Assembly (NCBI GenBank): GCA_016720145.1
Contig: JADJXV010000002.1
Span: forward strand, 365,629-429,628
Direction of reading: 5' to 3'
Source of the DNA: Ignavibacteria bacterium
GTDB taxonomy: Bacteria; Bacteroidota; Ignavibacteria; Kapaibacteriales; UBA961
DNA: 64,000 nucleotides
Positions within the stretch are counted from its first letter, which is position 1. The number at the start of each line of letters is the position of its first letter. The notes beneath the pieces were generated by a model. It was given only the letters and a program-made list of their open reading frames with translations. It did no database searches and had not been told where the DNA came from. Below are positions 11,067 to 20,696 of this stretch, in pieces. Made by a program: the position numbers and the translations under genes.

Positions 11067-12530
11067 ATGCAACTACATTTATATAACACACTTACCCGTA
11101 AAAACGAACCCTTTGCGCCTCTTAACGGCGAGCCGGTTCGTATCTACTCGTGCGGTCCTACAGTCTATAACTACGCGCATATCGGCAATATGCGCGCCTT
11201 TCTTTTTCCCGATTTATTGCAGCGCGTGCTCCGCGTTGTGTGCGGCTACCCGGTGAAATGGGTGATGAATATTACAGATATCGAGGATAAAATCATTCGC
11301 GACAGCGCGATTGGGAGTTCTGAATGGTTACCCGCTATGGGCGAGCAAGCCGACAATCCGAACTCCAATGCGGCGAAATTAGCGCTCCACTACGAGAGGG
11401 AATTTTTGAATGATATTACTACAATTGGTATTAAAACCTCAGACTTCTACGCAATTCCACGTGCGACTGACTTTATCGACGCCATCACCGATCTTGTGCG
11501 CAAAATAGTTGAGAATGGTTATGGGTATGTGTCCGAAGGCAGCGTATATTTTAATCTGAACGAATGGCGCAAAGCCGCCAAGTATGGACAACTGTTTACG
11601 ATCGATACCGAGAATTTCCGCGCCGGCGTGCGCATAGATGCCGATGAGTATGAACGAGACCAAGTGAGCGACTTCGTGCTGTGGAAGGCGCATAAAGAAG
11701 GCGAGCCGTCCTGGGATTTTGAATTGAGTGGTAAGAATCTCCGCGGTCGCCCGGGCTGGCATATTGAGTGCTCGGCAATGGGACATGCGTCGCTCGGACT
11801 GCCGTTTGATATTCATACCGGCGGTGTCGATCTTCGGTTCCCGCATCATGAGGATGAAATCGCACAAAGTAAGGCAGGATATGGAGTTGAAACATCTGCA
11901 TTCTGGTGCCATAATGAATTTCTGGAGGTCGAGGGTACGAAAATGAGCAAGTCCAAAGGGAATTTCTTTATCCTTCGCGACTTGCTTGATAAAGGAATTG
12001 ACCCGCTCGATTTCAGGTTCGCCATGATGTCGGTGCAGTATAATTATGTCTTCAATTTCACTTTTTTCGGACTCGAATCGGCGCGGAAGGCGCGCTTCAG
12101 GATACAGGATTATATCTATGATCTCCATGAAACGCCGTCCGAAACGGCTGAATTGAAGAGTTCGTATGTGGTGGAATTACGCACGGAAGTATTCGCGGAA
12201 TTACTCAACGACCTCCATACTCCCAAAGCTCTAGAAAGGGTGTTCGCGTATATTAATGCGCATCCGGCAAGTGGACTCGACCAGCAGACACGCACGCAAT
12301 TAATCGCTTTTTTTACAGAATTAAACGGCATTTTTGATGTGTGGGAAATCGGCGAACGTCCGGTGGTCACGATTGAAATTCCCGATGACGTGCGCGAACT
12401 TGCCGAGCAGCGCTGGCAGGCCAAGAAGAACCGTGATTTTGCGGCTGCCGATGCACTGCGTGCGAGGATTAGTGAACGCGGGTTTGTGATTCTGGACACG
12501 AAAGATGCGTATTCTATTGAAAAAGCATAA
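11067..12530 (+). CDS. cysS: Cysteinyl-tRNA synthetase
   Basis: A protein of 487 residues, a class I aminoacyl-tRNA synthetase that charges tRNA-Cys. It shows the zinc/active-site start YSCGPTVYNYAHIGNMR (HIGH-type motif), WHIECSAMG, the HHEDEIAQ segment and KMSKSKGN near residue 292. The C-terminal helical tRNA-binding domain is complete (PDDVRELAEQRWQAKKNRDF). The length is usual for bacteria. No second tRNA-synthetase gene is nearby. Confidence 0.96.
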   Translation: MQLHLYNTLTRKNEPFAPLNGEPVRIYSCGPTVYNYAHIGNMRAFLFPDLLQRVLRVVCGYPVKWVMNITDIEDKIIRDSAIGSSEWLPAMGEQADNPNSNAAKLALHYEREFLNDITTIGIKTSDFYAIPRATDFIDAITDLVRKIVENGYGYVSEGSVYFNLNEWRKAAKYGQLFTIDTENFRAGVRIDADEYERDQVSDFVLWKAHKEGEPSWDFELSGKNLRGRPGWHIECSAMGHASLGLPFDIHTGGVDLRFPHHEDEIAQSKAGYGVETSAFWCHNEFLEVEGTKMSKSKGNFFILRDLLDKGIDPLDFRFAMMSVQYNYVFNFTFFGLESARKARFRIQDYIYDLHETPSETAELKSSYVVELRTEVFAELLNDLHTPKALERVFAYINAHPASGLDQQTRTQLIAFFTELNGIFDVWEIGERPVVTIEIPDDVRELAEQRWQAKKNRDFAAADALRARISERGFVILDTKDAYSIEKA

Positions 12531-12585
12531 ACTTCATTCTATCTTCGGTTAGTACAAGTACCAGGTAAACTATGAAAGGTCAACC

Positions 12586-13815
12586 ATGAACAATTACGCA
12601 GTATTTATTCTCTCAACTATGCTTCTGGCGTATCTGCTGGATATTGTGACGACAATTCTCAATCTTCGCGCGCTCCGGCCCGAACTCCCCAAAGAGTTCG
12701 CCGGAGTGTACGATGCCGATAAGTATTCTAAATCTCAAGAATATACGCGTGTTCGTTCCCGATTCGGAATCGTAACCGGCACCTTTGATCTTGTGGTTAT
12801 GCTCGCTTTTTGGTTCTTGGGTGGATTTGGGTTCCTTGATACACTCGTGCGCTCGTGGTCGCTGGGCGCCGTGGCATCGGGATTAGCGTACATGGGGATT
12901 CTCATTTCGCTTAGTTCACTTATATCCATGACATTTGGGATATATTCGACATTTGTCATTGAGGAACGTTTTGGGTTTAATAAAACTACTGTTTCCACCT
13001 TTATCATCGACAAGATCAAAGGTTTAGCGCTCGGAGTCGTAATCGGGGTACCGGTGATGAGTGGAATCCTCTGGTTCTTTGAGACAACAGGAGACGCAGC
13101 ATGGCTCTACTGTTGGGGAGCGGTTACGCTCTTTACCCTTATACTTCAATGGATTGCGCCGACGTGGATTATGCCGATATTTAATAAATTCACACCACTT
13201 GAGGATGGAGAATTGCGCAGTGCATTGCTTGGATATGCGGCGAAGGTGGACTTCCCGCTCACCGGAATTTACGTCATTGACGGATCGAAGCGGTCATCAC
13301 GTTCGAATGCATTTTTCACAGGTTTTGGGAAAAATAAGCGTATCGCTCTCTACGACACACTCATACAAAATCATACAATTGAAGAACTTATAGCAGTCCT
13401 TGCGCACGAAGTGGGACATTACAAACGCAAGCATATTTTTCAGGGTATGGTGCTTGGATTCCTGCAAACGGGGGTGATGTTTTATGTGCTGTCGTTGTTT
13501 TTACACAACTCAGAGCTCAGTGCTGCATTCTACGTCACCACTCCATCTGTACACACAAGTTTGATATTTTTCATGATGTTATATTCACCAATAAGCACAC
13601 TGATCGGTATTGGTATGAATATCATGTCGCGGAAGAATGAATACGAAGCGGATAATTTTGCAGCGACGACCACCGGAAATCCGAATGCGATGATTGCGAC
13701 GCTCAAGAAACTTTCAGCGGATAATTTGTCGAATCTAACGCCACATGCGCTCACCGTGTTTTTGAATTATTCGCATCCGACGGCATTACAGAGGATAGTA
13801 GAGCTGAGGAAGTAG
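12586..13815 (+). CDS. M48 family Ste24-type integral membrane metalloprotease
   Basis: A protein of 409 residues with about seven membrane helices. The zinc motif HEVGH lies near residues 274-278 and the downstream Glu ligand motif YEADNFA near residue 351. SNAFFTGFGKNKRIALYDTL precedes the active site as in CAAX prenyl protease 1/Ste24 homologues. In bacteria without prenylated CAAX proteins these are thought to act in membrane-protein quality control. It starts 55 bases after cysS and ends before a pair of dispersed palindromes. Confidence 0.92.
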   Translation: MNNYAVFILSTMLLAYLLDIVTTILNLRALRPELPKEFAGVYDADKYSKSQEYTRVRSRFGIVTGTFDLVVMLAFWFLGGFGFLDTLVRSWSLGAVASGLAYMGILISLSSLISMTFGIYSTFVIEERFGFNKTTVSTFIIDKIKGLALGVVIGVPVMSGILWFFETTGDAAWLYCWGAVTLFTLILQWIAPTWIMPIFNKFTPLEDGELRSALLGYAAKVDFPLTGIYVIDGSKRSSRSNAFFTGFGKNKRIALYDTLIQNHTIEELIAVLAHEVGHYKRKHIFQGMVLGFLQTGVMFYVLSLFLHNSELSAAFYVTTPSVHTSLIFFMMLYSPISTLIGIGMNIMSRKNEYEADNFAATTTGNPNAMIATLKKLSADNLSNLTPHALTVFLNYSHPTALQRIVELRK

Positions 13816-13844
13816 GTTTTATGGGAGCAATCTGATGAAGGTAG

Positions 13845-13898
13845 GGGCGAATTGTATTCGCCCGGGTCGTGCAGGTCTTTGAGCGAATGCAATTCGCC
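13845..13898. repeat. Dispersed palindrome family GGGCGAATT, paired copies
   Basis: Two palindromes (13845-13863 and 13883-13898) with arms GGGCGAAT/ATTCGCCC and GCGAAT/ATTCGC lie in the convergent space between the M48 protease and the ABC permease. The same family recurs at 29448-29467 and 48465-48537. Typical REP-like intergenic element. Confidence 0.75.
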
Positions 13899-13958
13899 AT
13901 TACGATAGAATAGATAACCAATCAACAAAAATTCAAAATTATATTATACTTATAATAA

Positions 13959-14750
13959 TCAACTACTTGCACCGGTATAATACTTCAACGACCAATTGAA
14001 AAACCGAGCTGAAATTATTATAAAAATTAGAGATGCACCGAGCTGCCAGAGTATTAACAATGGCGACAGAGTATCATCATAGAGCACTCTCGCCGGCACC
14101 GATGCGATGAGCGCCATGGGGAATGCAGTGAGAAACATCCGCCGAGCGGTTTTACCGTAAATACTATCCGGCTTCATCGCAAATTGATAGAGTGCGTGAA
14201 AAATATGCTGCACACCTTCGGCATTCACGAGAAAAATAGAAATCGCCGCCATAGCTGCCTGCATCGATAGCAGGATCACCGTTCCGCTGACAATCATCAA
14301 CAGATAGAGCGCTATCATTCCCACCGAGAGCGTAATGTCACTTCCTTGTAACCCATAAATTAAAAAAGCAACTGCGGTTAGTAAATTCAAACATGACCCA
14401 ATATTGGCATACCTAAAAAACACCATAAAAAACGGTGAAACCGGTTTGATGACATAGAAGTCGAGTTCGCCAGACGTCACATAATGCGGAAACCGCCAGA
14501 AGTTTGTCGAGATCATCATCATATTAATTCCATCGACAATAAAGAGTGTGCCGAGGAAGATGGTCATATCGTTTTTACTGAGTCCGCCGATGGAGGGTGT
14601 GTAGAGAAAAAGCACTTCAAAAAGTGCAATCTGCACGCCGTACCATGCCACATCCACTAAAAAATAGAGGATAAAATGCGCGCGGAATTCAATCTCGCGG
14701 GCGAGGCAGTTTTTGAAGAAGGATATCCAGAGTCGTGCGTAGCGGAACAT
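13959..14750 (-). CDS. ABC-2 type transporter permease
   Basis: An integral membrane protein with about six helices. It matches the ABC-2 permease family whose N-terminus reads FRYARLWISFFKN...EIEFRAHF, with a conserved TSGELDFYVIKPVSPFFMV loop. I chose the ATG at 14750, since this family starts just before FRYARLW; a start at 14786 is possible. The members usually work as two permeases plus an ATPase in one operon. Neither partner is adjacent here: downstream is the convergent M48 protease gene and upstream a divergent sigma factor. The substrate is unknown. Confidence 0.8.
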   Translation of the reverse strand: MFRYARLWISFFKNCLAREIEFRAHFILYFLVDVAWYGVQIALFEVLFLYTPSIGGLSKNDMTIFLGTLFIVDGINMMMISTNFWRFPHYVTSGELDFYVIKPVSPFFMVFFRYANIGSCLNLLTAVAFLIYGLQGSDITLSVGMIALYLLMIVSGTVILLSMQAAMAAISIFLVNAEGVQHIFHALYQFAMKPDSIYGKTARRMFLTAFPMALIASVPARVLYDDTLSPLLILWQLGASLIFIIISARFFNWSLKYYTGASS

Positions 14751-14826
14751 ACCATACCATTCGTTTGGAAGAATAGACTTGTGCAAAACTACAGGTTTCT
14801 AAGAATATAGAGATCTTCTCCTCCCC

Positions 14827-14858
14827 CCGAGCCCCTCGCTTCCTCGCGAGCGGCTCGG
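14827..14858. repeat. Dispersed palindrome family CCGAGCC
   Basis: A 32-base imperfect hairpin with ends CCGAGCC and GGCTCGG. Further copies lie at 50472-50503, 50521-50552 (inverted) and 55160-55191. Confidence 0.75.
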
Positions 14859-14889
14859 TGAACACGACCTTGGTGGTTCAGCCAGACGT

Positions 14890-14962
14890 GTAGAGACGCG
14901 ATGCATCGCGTCTCTACGTTTGTCTGATGCGTGAAGATAGACGCGATGCATCGCGTCTCTAC
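14890..14962. repeat. Dispersed palindrome family GTAGAGACGCGA, two copies
   Basis: A perfect 28-base palindrome at 14890-14917 (arms GTAGAGACGCGA) and a copy with a shortened left arm at 14937-14962. The same family occurs once at 20655 and eight times at 52819-53366. Confidence 0.85.
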
Positions 14963-15013
14963 CAACCTGCACAAAAAATTCATCCCAAAAAAAAAATCTG
15001 TAGCGTTTTGAAG

Positions 15014-15021
15014 TATTTTTG
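15014..15021 (+). promoter_or_regulatory. TAnnTTTG promoter of the sigma-factor operon
   Basis: The TATTTTTG box would start transcription near 15028. This rules out the upstream ATG at 15019 as the sigma-factor start and leaves 15046 or 15079. Confidence 0.5.
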
Positions 15022-15078
15022 CATCTAATCCTTTGCAAACCGATAATGAGCATTCTAATACATCCAAACGCAGCTTGT

Positions 15079-15615
15079 ATGAACGACGAACAGATACTAA
15101 TTCAACGCACTCAACAAGGCAGTCATGCTGCTTTTAAGCGGTTGTATGAACTGCATGTTACGCCCCTCTTTCGGTTCATGCGTCAGTTCGACCGCGACAG
15201 TGACCAAATCGAAGAATGGGTGCAACGCGCTTTCATCAAAGCATATACGAATATCCGTCAGTTCGAAGGCACCGGCAAATTCTCCAGCTGGCTCTTCCGC
15301 CTCGCTCTCAATGAAATGAAAATGGACCGCCGAAGTGCAGCGATTATTCCCCTCGAGACCGTATTCGACGAAGATTATTCTCCCGAATATGATACCAATG
15401 AATATGACCATTTTGAATGGCATGACCTCATGAAATCATGGCTCTCGTCTCTGTCCGATACTAAACGTATGGTATTTATATTGTATGAAGTTGAGGGATA
15501 TTCCCATGCGGAAATCGCACGTATGCTTGGTGTGGGAGAAAGCACGAGCCGAACTATTCTCACCCGAACAAAACAGTTTTTACAAACCCAATGGAAAAAA
15601 GCGAACGAATTCTAA
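15079..15615 (+). CDS. ECF-type RNA polymerase sigma factor
   Basis: A protein of about 178 residues. Sigma region 2 (AFKRLYELHVTPLFRFMRQF ... AFIKAYTNIRQFEGTGKFSS) binds core polymerase and the -10 element; region 4 is a helix-turn-helix (YEVEGYSHAEIARMLGVGES). The start at 15079 (MNDEQILIQRTQQG) gives the normal ECF N-terminus; 15046 is an alternative. It is followed 18 bases later by a single-span membrane protein, the usual position of an anti-sigma factor, then by two exported proteins likely to be under its control. Confidence 0.9.
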   Translation: MNDEQILIQRTQQGSHAAFKRLYELHVTPLFRFMRQFDRDSDQIEEWVQRAFIKAYTNIRQFEGTGKFSSWLFRLALNEMKMDRRSAAIIPLETVFDEDYSPEYDTNEYDHFEWHDLMKSWLSSLSDTKRMVFILYEVEGYSHAEIARMLGVGESTSRTILTRTKQFLQTQWKKANEF

Positions 15616-15633
15616 TATTCGAAAGGATTTACT

Positions 15634-16146
15634 ATGCAACCCAATGAATTTTATAATGATTCCGATAATCCGTCTGCGAATGCACAAGCTCGTATGTGGA
15701 GCGGGATCGAACAAGAAATGAATGCCACATCCGGTCGCCGTAAAACAGTATTTTTCCTCGATAAGCGGAGCTTTATTTATGGAATTGCTGCTTCGCTTGT
15801 GCTGATGTTTGCAGGATTCGGCGCATATTCCGCCGTGGATAAAACTATCGCGAGCAGTCGTCCGGACGAAGTTCAATATGACGCAGCGTATCGTTCGGCA
15901 ATTAAAGCACTCGAAAAAGTAGTGCCTACCGCCGAAAAGACTATTATTCGTAATTCTCCCGACGCCGATATTCTCGCCAATCGCAAAGAACAAATCGCTA
16001 TACTCGATGCAGAAATATATGTACTTCAACGCGATGCAAAGTCAGGCGATTTATCAGCTATGAAACAAACAAAACTCCGCCAACTCTACCGTCAAAAATT
16101 GCAAATTCTTCAGGAAATGATCGAAAATGGAGAAATACCTGTATGA
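15634..16146 (+). CDS. Single-span membrane protein, probable anti-sigma factor
   Basis: A protein of 170 residues with a soluble N-terminal segment (residues 1-44), one membrane helix (about 47-66) and a C-terminal part rich in Lys, Arg and Glu that probably forms coiled coil (ILDAEIYVLQRDAKSGD...LRQLYRQKLQILQEM). Its place directly after an ECF sigma factor and its topology are those of an anti-sigma regulator. I see no zinc-binding HxxxCxxC motif, so the assignment rests on context. It overlaps the next gene by four bases (ATGA), suggesting translational coupling. Confidence 0.65.
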   Translation: MQPNEFYNDSDNPSANAQARMWSGIEQEMNATSGRRKTVFFLDKRSFIYGIAASLVLMFAGFGAYSAVDKTIASSRPDEVQYDAAYRSAIKALEKVVPTAEKTIIRNSPDADILANRKEQIAILDAEIYVLQRDAKSGDLSAMKQTKLRQLYRQKLQILQEMIENGEIPV

Positions 16147-17528
16147 AAACTATCCTAATCTCACTTCTATTTTTTCTCTACTCGGGCTCAATCGTACGAG
16201 CAGACAAAACAAAGCAATTTGAACGTAAAATCCCCGCCGCCGCCGGACAAAAAATTGAAATTATGGGTTTATCTAGCGCAAGCGTTAGTGTCAAATCTTG
16301 GGACAAGCCGGAAGTATATATAAAAGTTACGGCAAAAGTATCCGCCTCCGATGAGGACGACGAAGAGCTCTATATTGATTCCATGAAAATCGTCCAAACC
16401 CCTCATTCAACCAATGTAGCAATCAGCATTCAGGATAAAATTCCACAAGAAAGTGATGATCAGTTCAACCTGTTTGGACTGAAATTCGGCTCATACTTCA
16501 AGAAAGAAATTACAGCTGAAGTCTATCTTCCAAATGCTAATTCAGTCACACTTTCAGCAAAGTATTGTACGCTGTCTGCTGATGGTATCCGCAGCGAACT
16601 CCACCTTTTGGGTAAGTCCAACACCCTCAATCTCAGCGATTGTACATCCCTCAAGGACATTTCCAATGATTACGGTTCGACGACGATTCAGAATTCTAAA
16701 GGGAAACTTCAGCTTGCCGGAAAAAGTAGTTCTATTAAAATTCAGAACTATGACGACTATCTAAATATCGAAGCTCCATATAGTTCGGTGCGCCTCTCAG
16801 CTCTCGGCGCTGGCGTAGGTATCAAGTCAAAAAGCGGAACAATTGACATCAGCAATTCCACAGGAGATATACTGATAGAAGCACAATATGCTACTATGAA
16901 TCTCTCTGATATCAAGGGTCAAGTGGCAATTTCTTCCAAGAGTGCATCGATTTCAATTAAAAATTCTGACCGAGTGACGGTGAATGCAGATTACTCGACG
17001 ATTGACTGCAAACAAATCCGAGCGTCCGATTCGACCGCTATTATTATCAATGACAAATCCGGCACAATTCGCATCGATGAGGCGTATGGCAAGGTTGAAA
17101 TTGATGCACCACATTCTAAAATCGGCATCCGTAAAATCAGCGGTGACGTCGGTATTATCACCCAAAGCGGGAAAATCAGTGCCAGTGAATTGACCGGTAA
17201 ATTAAATGTAAAAGCTGATCATACGACCATTATTGCACGTTCGCTCGATGTGACGTCTGCCTGGATAAACGGGAAAAGTAATTCGATAGAAATTGCATGC
17301 AATCGCCTGCCAAAGAATACAGTAATACTTAACGATGATGGTACGACCAGTATGAAAATCGCGACAGGATTTTCGGGAATGCTCAATCTCGAGGCAACAC
17401 ATGGTCGTATCGAAACTAATCTGCAACTTGATGGTAAAAACGGAGCGACAATTTTCCGCGGTGCAATCGGCAGCAGCAGTGAAACAATCACGATTACATC
17501 GGGTATTGTTCGCTTGTTCCAATTATGA
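16143..17528 (+). CDS. Exported DUF4097-type beta-helix protein
   Basis: A protein of 461 residues: signal peptide (about residues 1-20), then a long run of short beta-strand repeats (VKSWDKPEVYIKV, VTLSAKYCTLSADG, IKSKSGTIDISN, VNADYSTIDCKQIRA). This is the right-handed helix pattern of the DUF4097/DUF2807 putative adhesin families. These often sit beside ECF sigma/anti-sigma pairs in Bacteroidota and are thought to sense or shield the envelope; the function is not established. It is coupled to both neighbours by ATGA overlaps. Confidence 0.75.
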   Translation: MKTILISLLFFLYSGSIVRADKTKQFERKIPAAAGQKIEIMGLSSASVSVKSWDKPEVYIKVTAKVSASDEDDEELYIDSMKIVQTPHSTNVAISIQDKIPQESDDQFNLFGLKFGSYFKKEITAEVYLPNANSVTLSAKYCTLSADGIRSELHLLGKSNTLNLSDCTSLKDISNDYGSTTIQNSKGKLQLAGKSSSIKIQNYDDYLNIEAPYSSVRLSALGAGVGIKSKSGTIDISNSTGDILIEAQYATMNLSDIKGQVAISSKSASISIKNSDRVTVNADYSTIDCKQIRASDSTAIIINDKSGTIRIDEAYGKVEIDAPHSKIGIRKISGDVGIITQSGKISASELTGKLNVKADHTTIIARSLDVTSAWINGKSNSIEIACNRLPKNTVILNDDGTTSMKIATGFSGMLNLEATHGRIETNLQLDGKNGATIFRGAIGSSSETITITSGIVRLFQL

Positions 17529-17563
17529 AAATTATTCATTATTTATATATTTACGGAGTAGTT

Positions 17564-18457
17564 ATGAAAAAATCGATAATGTGGCTTTTTGCAGTGTGGA
17601 TAGTACTTGCAAGTGCGCCGGTAGGTTCTATAGCGCAGACAACGGACGACGATGAATGGTCTGATTTTTCGGAAGATTTCCTTCCCGATGTGAGCTTCAA
17701 ATTTCGCCATGAACGTCCAGTCATCGAGCCGACATTTTCGATGGTCTCGCTCAAACATCGCAATATGCAGAATCCTTTGCTCGCAAATAGTGGTGGATTC
17801 GACCTACGGCTCGGCTTTGCTAAAAAGTCAGAATACAAATACAGTAAGTCACTGGTAAATTATGAGTTGAATTATGCATTCGCGGGATATAACACTGCAA
17901 ATCTTGCAGTCGCATCGTCCGATGCAGGAGCTGTAGAATCGAATATTCTCCGTTTTGGCTTTGGCGATAAGAACGGTATCGGCTATGAAGTCGATACTGA
18001 TGTTGCGATAGTACCGTATCATGGTGGTGCTGCATTATGGACACAATTCTCTGCTGACCCATTACCTGTTGATACGCTCGGCGGTGCTGTTCTTGCTCCG
18101 TTTAATGATGCATTTCGTTTTGGTAAGCAGCAGGAAGCAGGTGTCCTTGTACAGTTTACCAAGAATTCGGGTATCACCCTAGGTTACGAATTTTCAATAG
18201 TCTATCCACGCCATTTATTCTGGTATTGGGCAGGTAGCGAAATCATAGAATCAATTGGACAAGGTTCGGTCGATAAATTTGTACGAGCGATAGCTAAATC
18301 TTCACCGAATGCAGCGCCGATTGTCAGTTTTATTCTCAAAAATGGACTCGCATACGGTATGTATGAGCTCCGGAAAAAGAACATGAATTGGCCGTTTAAT
18401 ACAGCGCCGGCGATGAGCTATTCGGCGTTTAAAGTTGGGTTTAACTTTGCGTTTTAA
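17564..18457 (+). CDS. Exported protein, probable outer-membrane protein
   Basis: About 297 residues starting at MKKSIMWLF with a signal peptide ending GSIAQ. An in-frame ATG at 17525 overlaps the previous stop, but the 17564 start gives the proper signal. The mature part alternates hydrophobic and polar residues with many aromatic strands (YEFSIVYPRHLFWYWAGSE, KVGFNFAF at the end). A terminal Phe after alternating residues is typical of outer-membrane barrels. It is the last gene of the sigma-factor operon. No family recognised. Confidence 0.6.
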   Translation: MKKSIMWLFAVWIVLASAPVGSIAQTTDDDEWSDFSEDFLPDVSFKFRHERPVIEPTFSMVSLKHRNMQNPLLANSGGFDLRLGFAKKSEYKYSKSLVNYELNYAFAGYNTANLAVASSDAGAVESNILRFGFGDKNGIGYEVDTDVAIVPYHGGAALWTQFSADPLPVDTLGGAVLAPFNDAFRFGKQQEAGVLVQFTKNSGITLGYEFSIVYPRHLFWYWAGSEIIESIGQGSVDKFVRAIAKSSPNAAPIVSFILKNGLAYGMYELRKKNMNWPFNTAPAMSYSAFKVGFNFAF

Positions 18458-18704
18458 AGCGTTCATTGAAGCAATGACCGAATAAAGAAAATCAGGTTAT
18501 TTGACAAGCGCAGATCTTTGTGAATCAAGCAGTTAGAGGATTAATTGAAAATCATCCTCTATCAGCGAAAATCATAAAAATCTGCGCTTTCTGCGTTCTA
18601 CAACGCCGACCATTCAAAGTCGATTTGGGCATCTGCCGTGAATACCATAACTTTGCCCTAAACAATCGACGTCCATTCGTTCATTCTCTCCTACGCTATT
18701 TGCG

Positions 18705-19718
18705 ATGACCATCCACACAACGTATTCATTAAAAAATTACAATTCATTTGCAATCGATGCATGTGCCGAACGATTCGTTGAAGTGTTCAGTTTGGATGAT
18801 TTATCCGCTGTTTTACGTGAAAATCATCCCAAAATGCTCATTCTCGGTGGTGGAAGTAATATGCTTTTTACCGGAGATTATCCGGGATTTGTTGTCAAAA
18901 TTGGTATCCTTGGCAAGGATATTATCCAAGAAACCGACACGGATATTATTCTCAAAATTGGAGCGGGTGAATCGTGGCATTCACTCGTAACCTATTGTGT
19001 GGAAAATGATTACGCAGGAATTGAAAATCTCGGTTTAATCCCCGGGACCGTAGGCGCTGCGCCGATTCAGAATATTGGAGCGTATGGTGTAGAACTCAAA
19101 GATGTCTTCGAATCTCTTGAGTATGTCGATTCTCGTACTCACGATTTGAAAACTCTCACTAAAGATGATTGTCAATTTGGGTATCGTGACAGTATATTTA
19201 AACATCAATTACGTGGAAATGCAATCATCACTTCGGTGTCGATTCGATTGAAAAAAAGCAAAATCCCAGAGCATACATCGTATAAAGATGTTCAATCTGA
19301 GCTTGCAATTCAAAACGTGACAACACCAACTATCCGTGATGTATTTGATGCAGTTTGTGCAATTCGTAAGCGTAAACTCCCCGACCCGATAGAAATAGGA
19401 AATGCCGGAAGTTTTTTCAAAAATCCAACCATTTCACATGCTCAATTTCTTGATTTACTGTTGCTCCATCCTGAAATACCTCATTATTCTCAATCAAATT
19501 CTGACGAAAAAATTCCGGCTGCTTGGCTTATTGAACAGTGTGGATGGAAAGGCAAACGCCTAGGTGAGGTGGGTGTGCATCCCAATCAAGCATTGGTGCT
19601 GGTGAATTACGGTGGGGCGAAAGGGAGTGAAATCATCGATCTTGCGTATGAAATACAAGCATCGGTACTAGAGAAATTCTCGATAAAACTTGAAATGGAA
19701 GTAAATATAATACAATAG
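18705..19718 (+). CDS. murB: UDP-N-acetylenolpyruvoylglucosamine reductase
   Basis: A protein of 337 residues, the length of the type I (E. coli-like) enzyme, which reduces UDP-GlcNAc-enolpyruvate to UDP-MurNAc using NADPH and FAD. FAD-binding ILGGGSNMLF, IPGTVGAAPIQNIGAYGVEL, the YRDS segment (GYRDSIFK) and the C-terminal IGNAGSFFKNP with the catalytic Ser are all visible. A gene of unknown function follows after 14 bases in the same direction. Confidence 0.95.
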   Translation: MTIHTTYSLKNYNSFAIDACAERFVEVFSLDDLSAVLRENHPKMLILGGGSNMLFTGDYPGFVVKIGILGKDIIQETDTDIILKIGAGESWHSLVTYCVENDYAGIENLGLIPGTVGAAPIQNIGAYGVELKDVFESLEYVDSRTHDLKTLTKDDCQFGYRDSIFKHQLRGNAIITSVSIRLKKSKIPEHTSYKDVQSELAIQNVTTPTIRDVFDAVCAIRKRKLPDPIEIGNAGSFFKNPTISHAQFLDLLLLHPEIPHYSQSNSDEKIPAAWLIEQCGWKGKRLGEVGVHPNQALVLVNYGGAKGSEIIDLAYEIQASVLEKFSIKLEMEVNIIQ

Positions 19719-19732
19719 GTTAAGGTATAATT

Positions 19733-20611
19733 ATGCTGTTATTGATGTTGTTCTTATTTCAAATACCGACACCCCCTTTCTGGTCGTACTGGGGTGACGG
19801 AAAAGCTGAAATCAATAGTTATACTGTTGTACAAAGTAGGTATAATCAGCCGCGAAAAGCGACGCTGGTGATGATTTATGTGACCGAACCTTTCAATCTC
19901 TCAAAACAAGTGAAGTCGGACAATTCTAATGACAAAGACCCGAATATTATTTCGGTGCTCAAGCTCAATAAAATGAAAAAGTTTCAAACTGGAATCTACG
20001 ACTATACCCTTATGACATCAGTATTTACACCGGTGAATACGTATTCGATCGGGAAGAATCATTTTGATGGCGGAGCACCTCTGAAGGTGAATTTTTCGGC
20101 ACATGAATGGTGTGGAATTTCGACGCATCAGCTCAACCGCACCGAACAAGGCATGAATTCGCGTCAATTAAGCTATTTTGAGAGTGAAGGTGATAAATTT
20201 GAGAATCTTAAATCGGACAACCAAACCATTTTTGCAGACAATCTTTTCATCGCAGTTCGTGAAGTACTTGCTGCGCTTCCCGCAGGAAATTATACCTATT
20301 ATCCAACCCTCGAATACTGCCGACTCTTCCACAAACCGCTCACATCGGTGAATGCAACCATTCAAAAAGCTGACAGTAAAATTACCGTCGGGAATTCATC
20401 GGTCAATGTCACTCATTGGACAATTACTGCCGGTTCGCAAATATGGACATTCGACGTCGAAAAAGAATCCTCTCGAAAAATTCTCACCTATGAATTTCGA
20501 AATGACAGCCAGGTCATCGAAAGTGGTAAGCTCATTAAATCTGTTAGGTTACCGTATTGGAAGCTCAATCAGAATGGTGATGAAAAATACCTCCGACAGA
20601 TCGGATTTTGA
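19733..20611 (+). CDS. Conserved hypothetical exported protein
   Basis: A protein of 292 residues beginning with a very short hydrophobic stretch (MLLLMLFLFQIPTPPFWSYWGDGKAE) that could serve as a signal. The rest is soluble with WSYWGDGKAEINSY and SAHEWCGISTHQLNR as distinctive segments. I do not recognise a named family. It follows murB by 14 bases and is probably cotranscribed, but there is no evidence that it acts in cell-wall synthesis. Confidence 0.6.
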   Translation: MLLLMLFLFQIPTPPFWSYWGDGKAEINSYTVVQSRYNQPRKATLVMIYVTEPFNLSKQVKSDNSNDKDPNIISVLKLNKMKKFQTGIYDYTLMTSVFTPVNTYSIGKNHFDGGAPLKVNFSAHEWCGISTHQLNRTEQGMNSRQLSYFESEGDKFENLKSDNQTIFADNLFIAVREVLAALPAGNYTYYPTLEYCRLFHKPLTSVNATIQKADSKITVGNSSVNVTHWTITAGSQIWTFDVEKESSRKILTYEFRNDSQVIESGKLIKSVRLPYWKLNQNGDEKYLRQIGF

Positions 20612-20654
20612 ACGTGTGAAATCATTTTCCGCACATTAAATTATACCATCCCCG

Positions 20655-20682
20655 GTAGAGACGCGATGCATCGCGTCTCTAC
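20655..20682. repeat. Dispersed palindrome family GTAGAGACGCGA, single copy
   Basis: A perfect 28-base palindrome lies in the convergent gap between the hypothetical gene and the BNR/FN3 protein gene, where it could act as a bidirectional stop. Confidence 0.85.
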
Positions 20683-20696
20683 CCGCCGCGCTGTTT

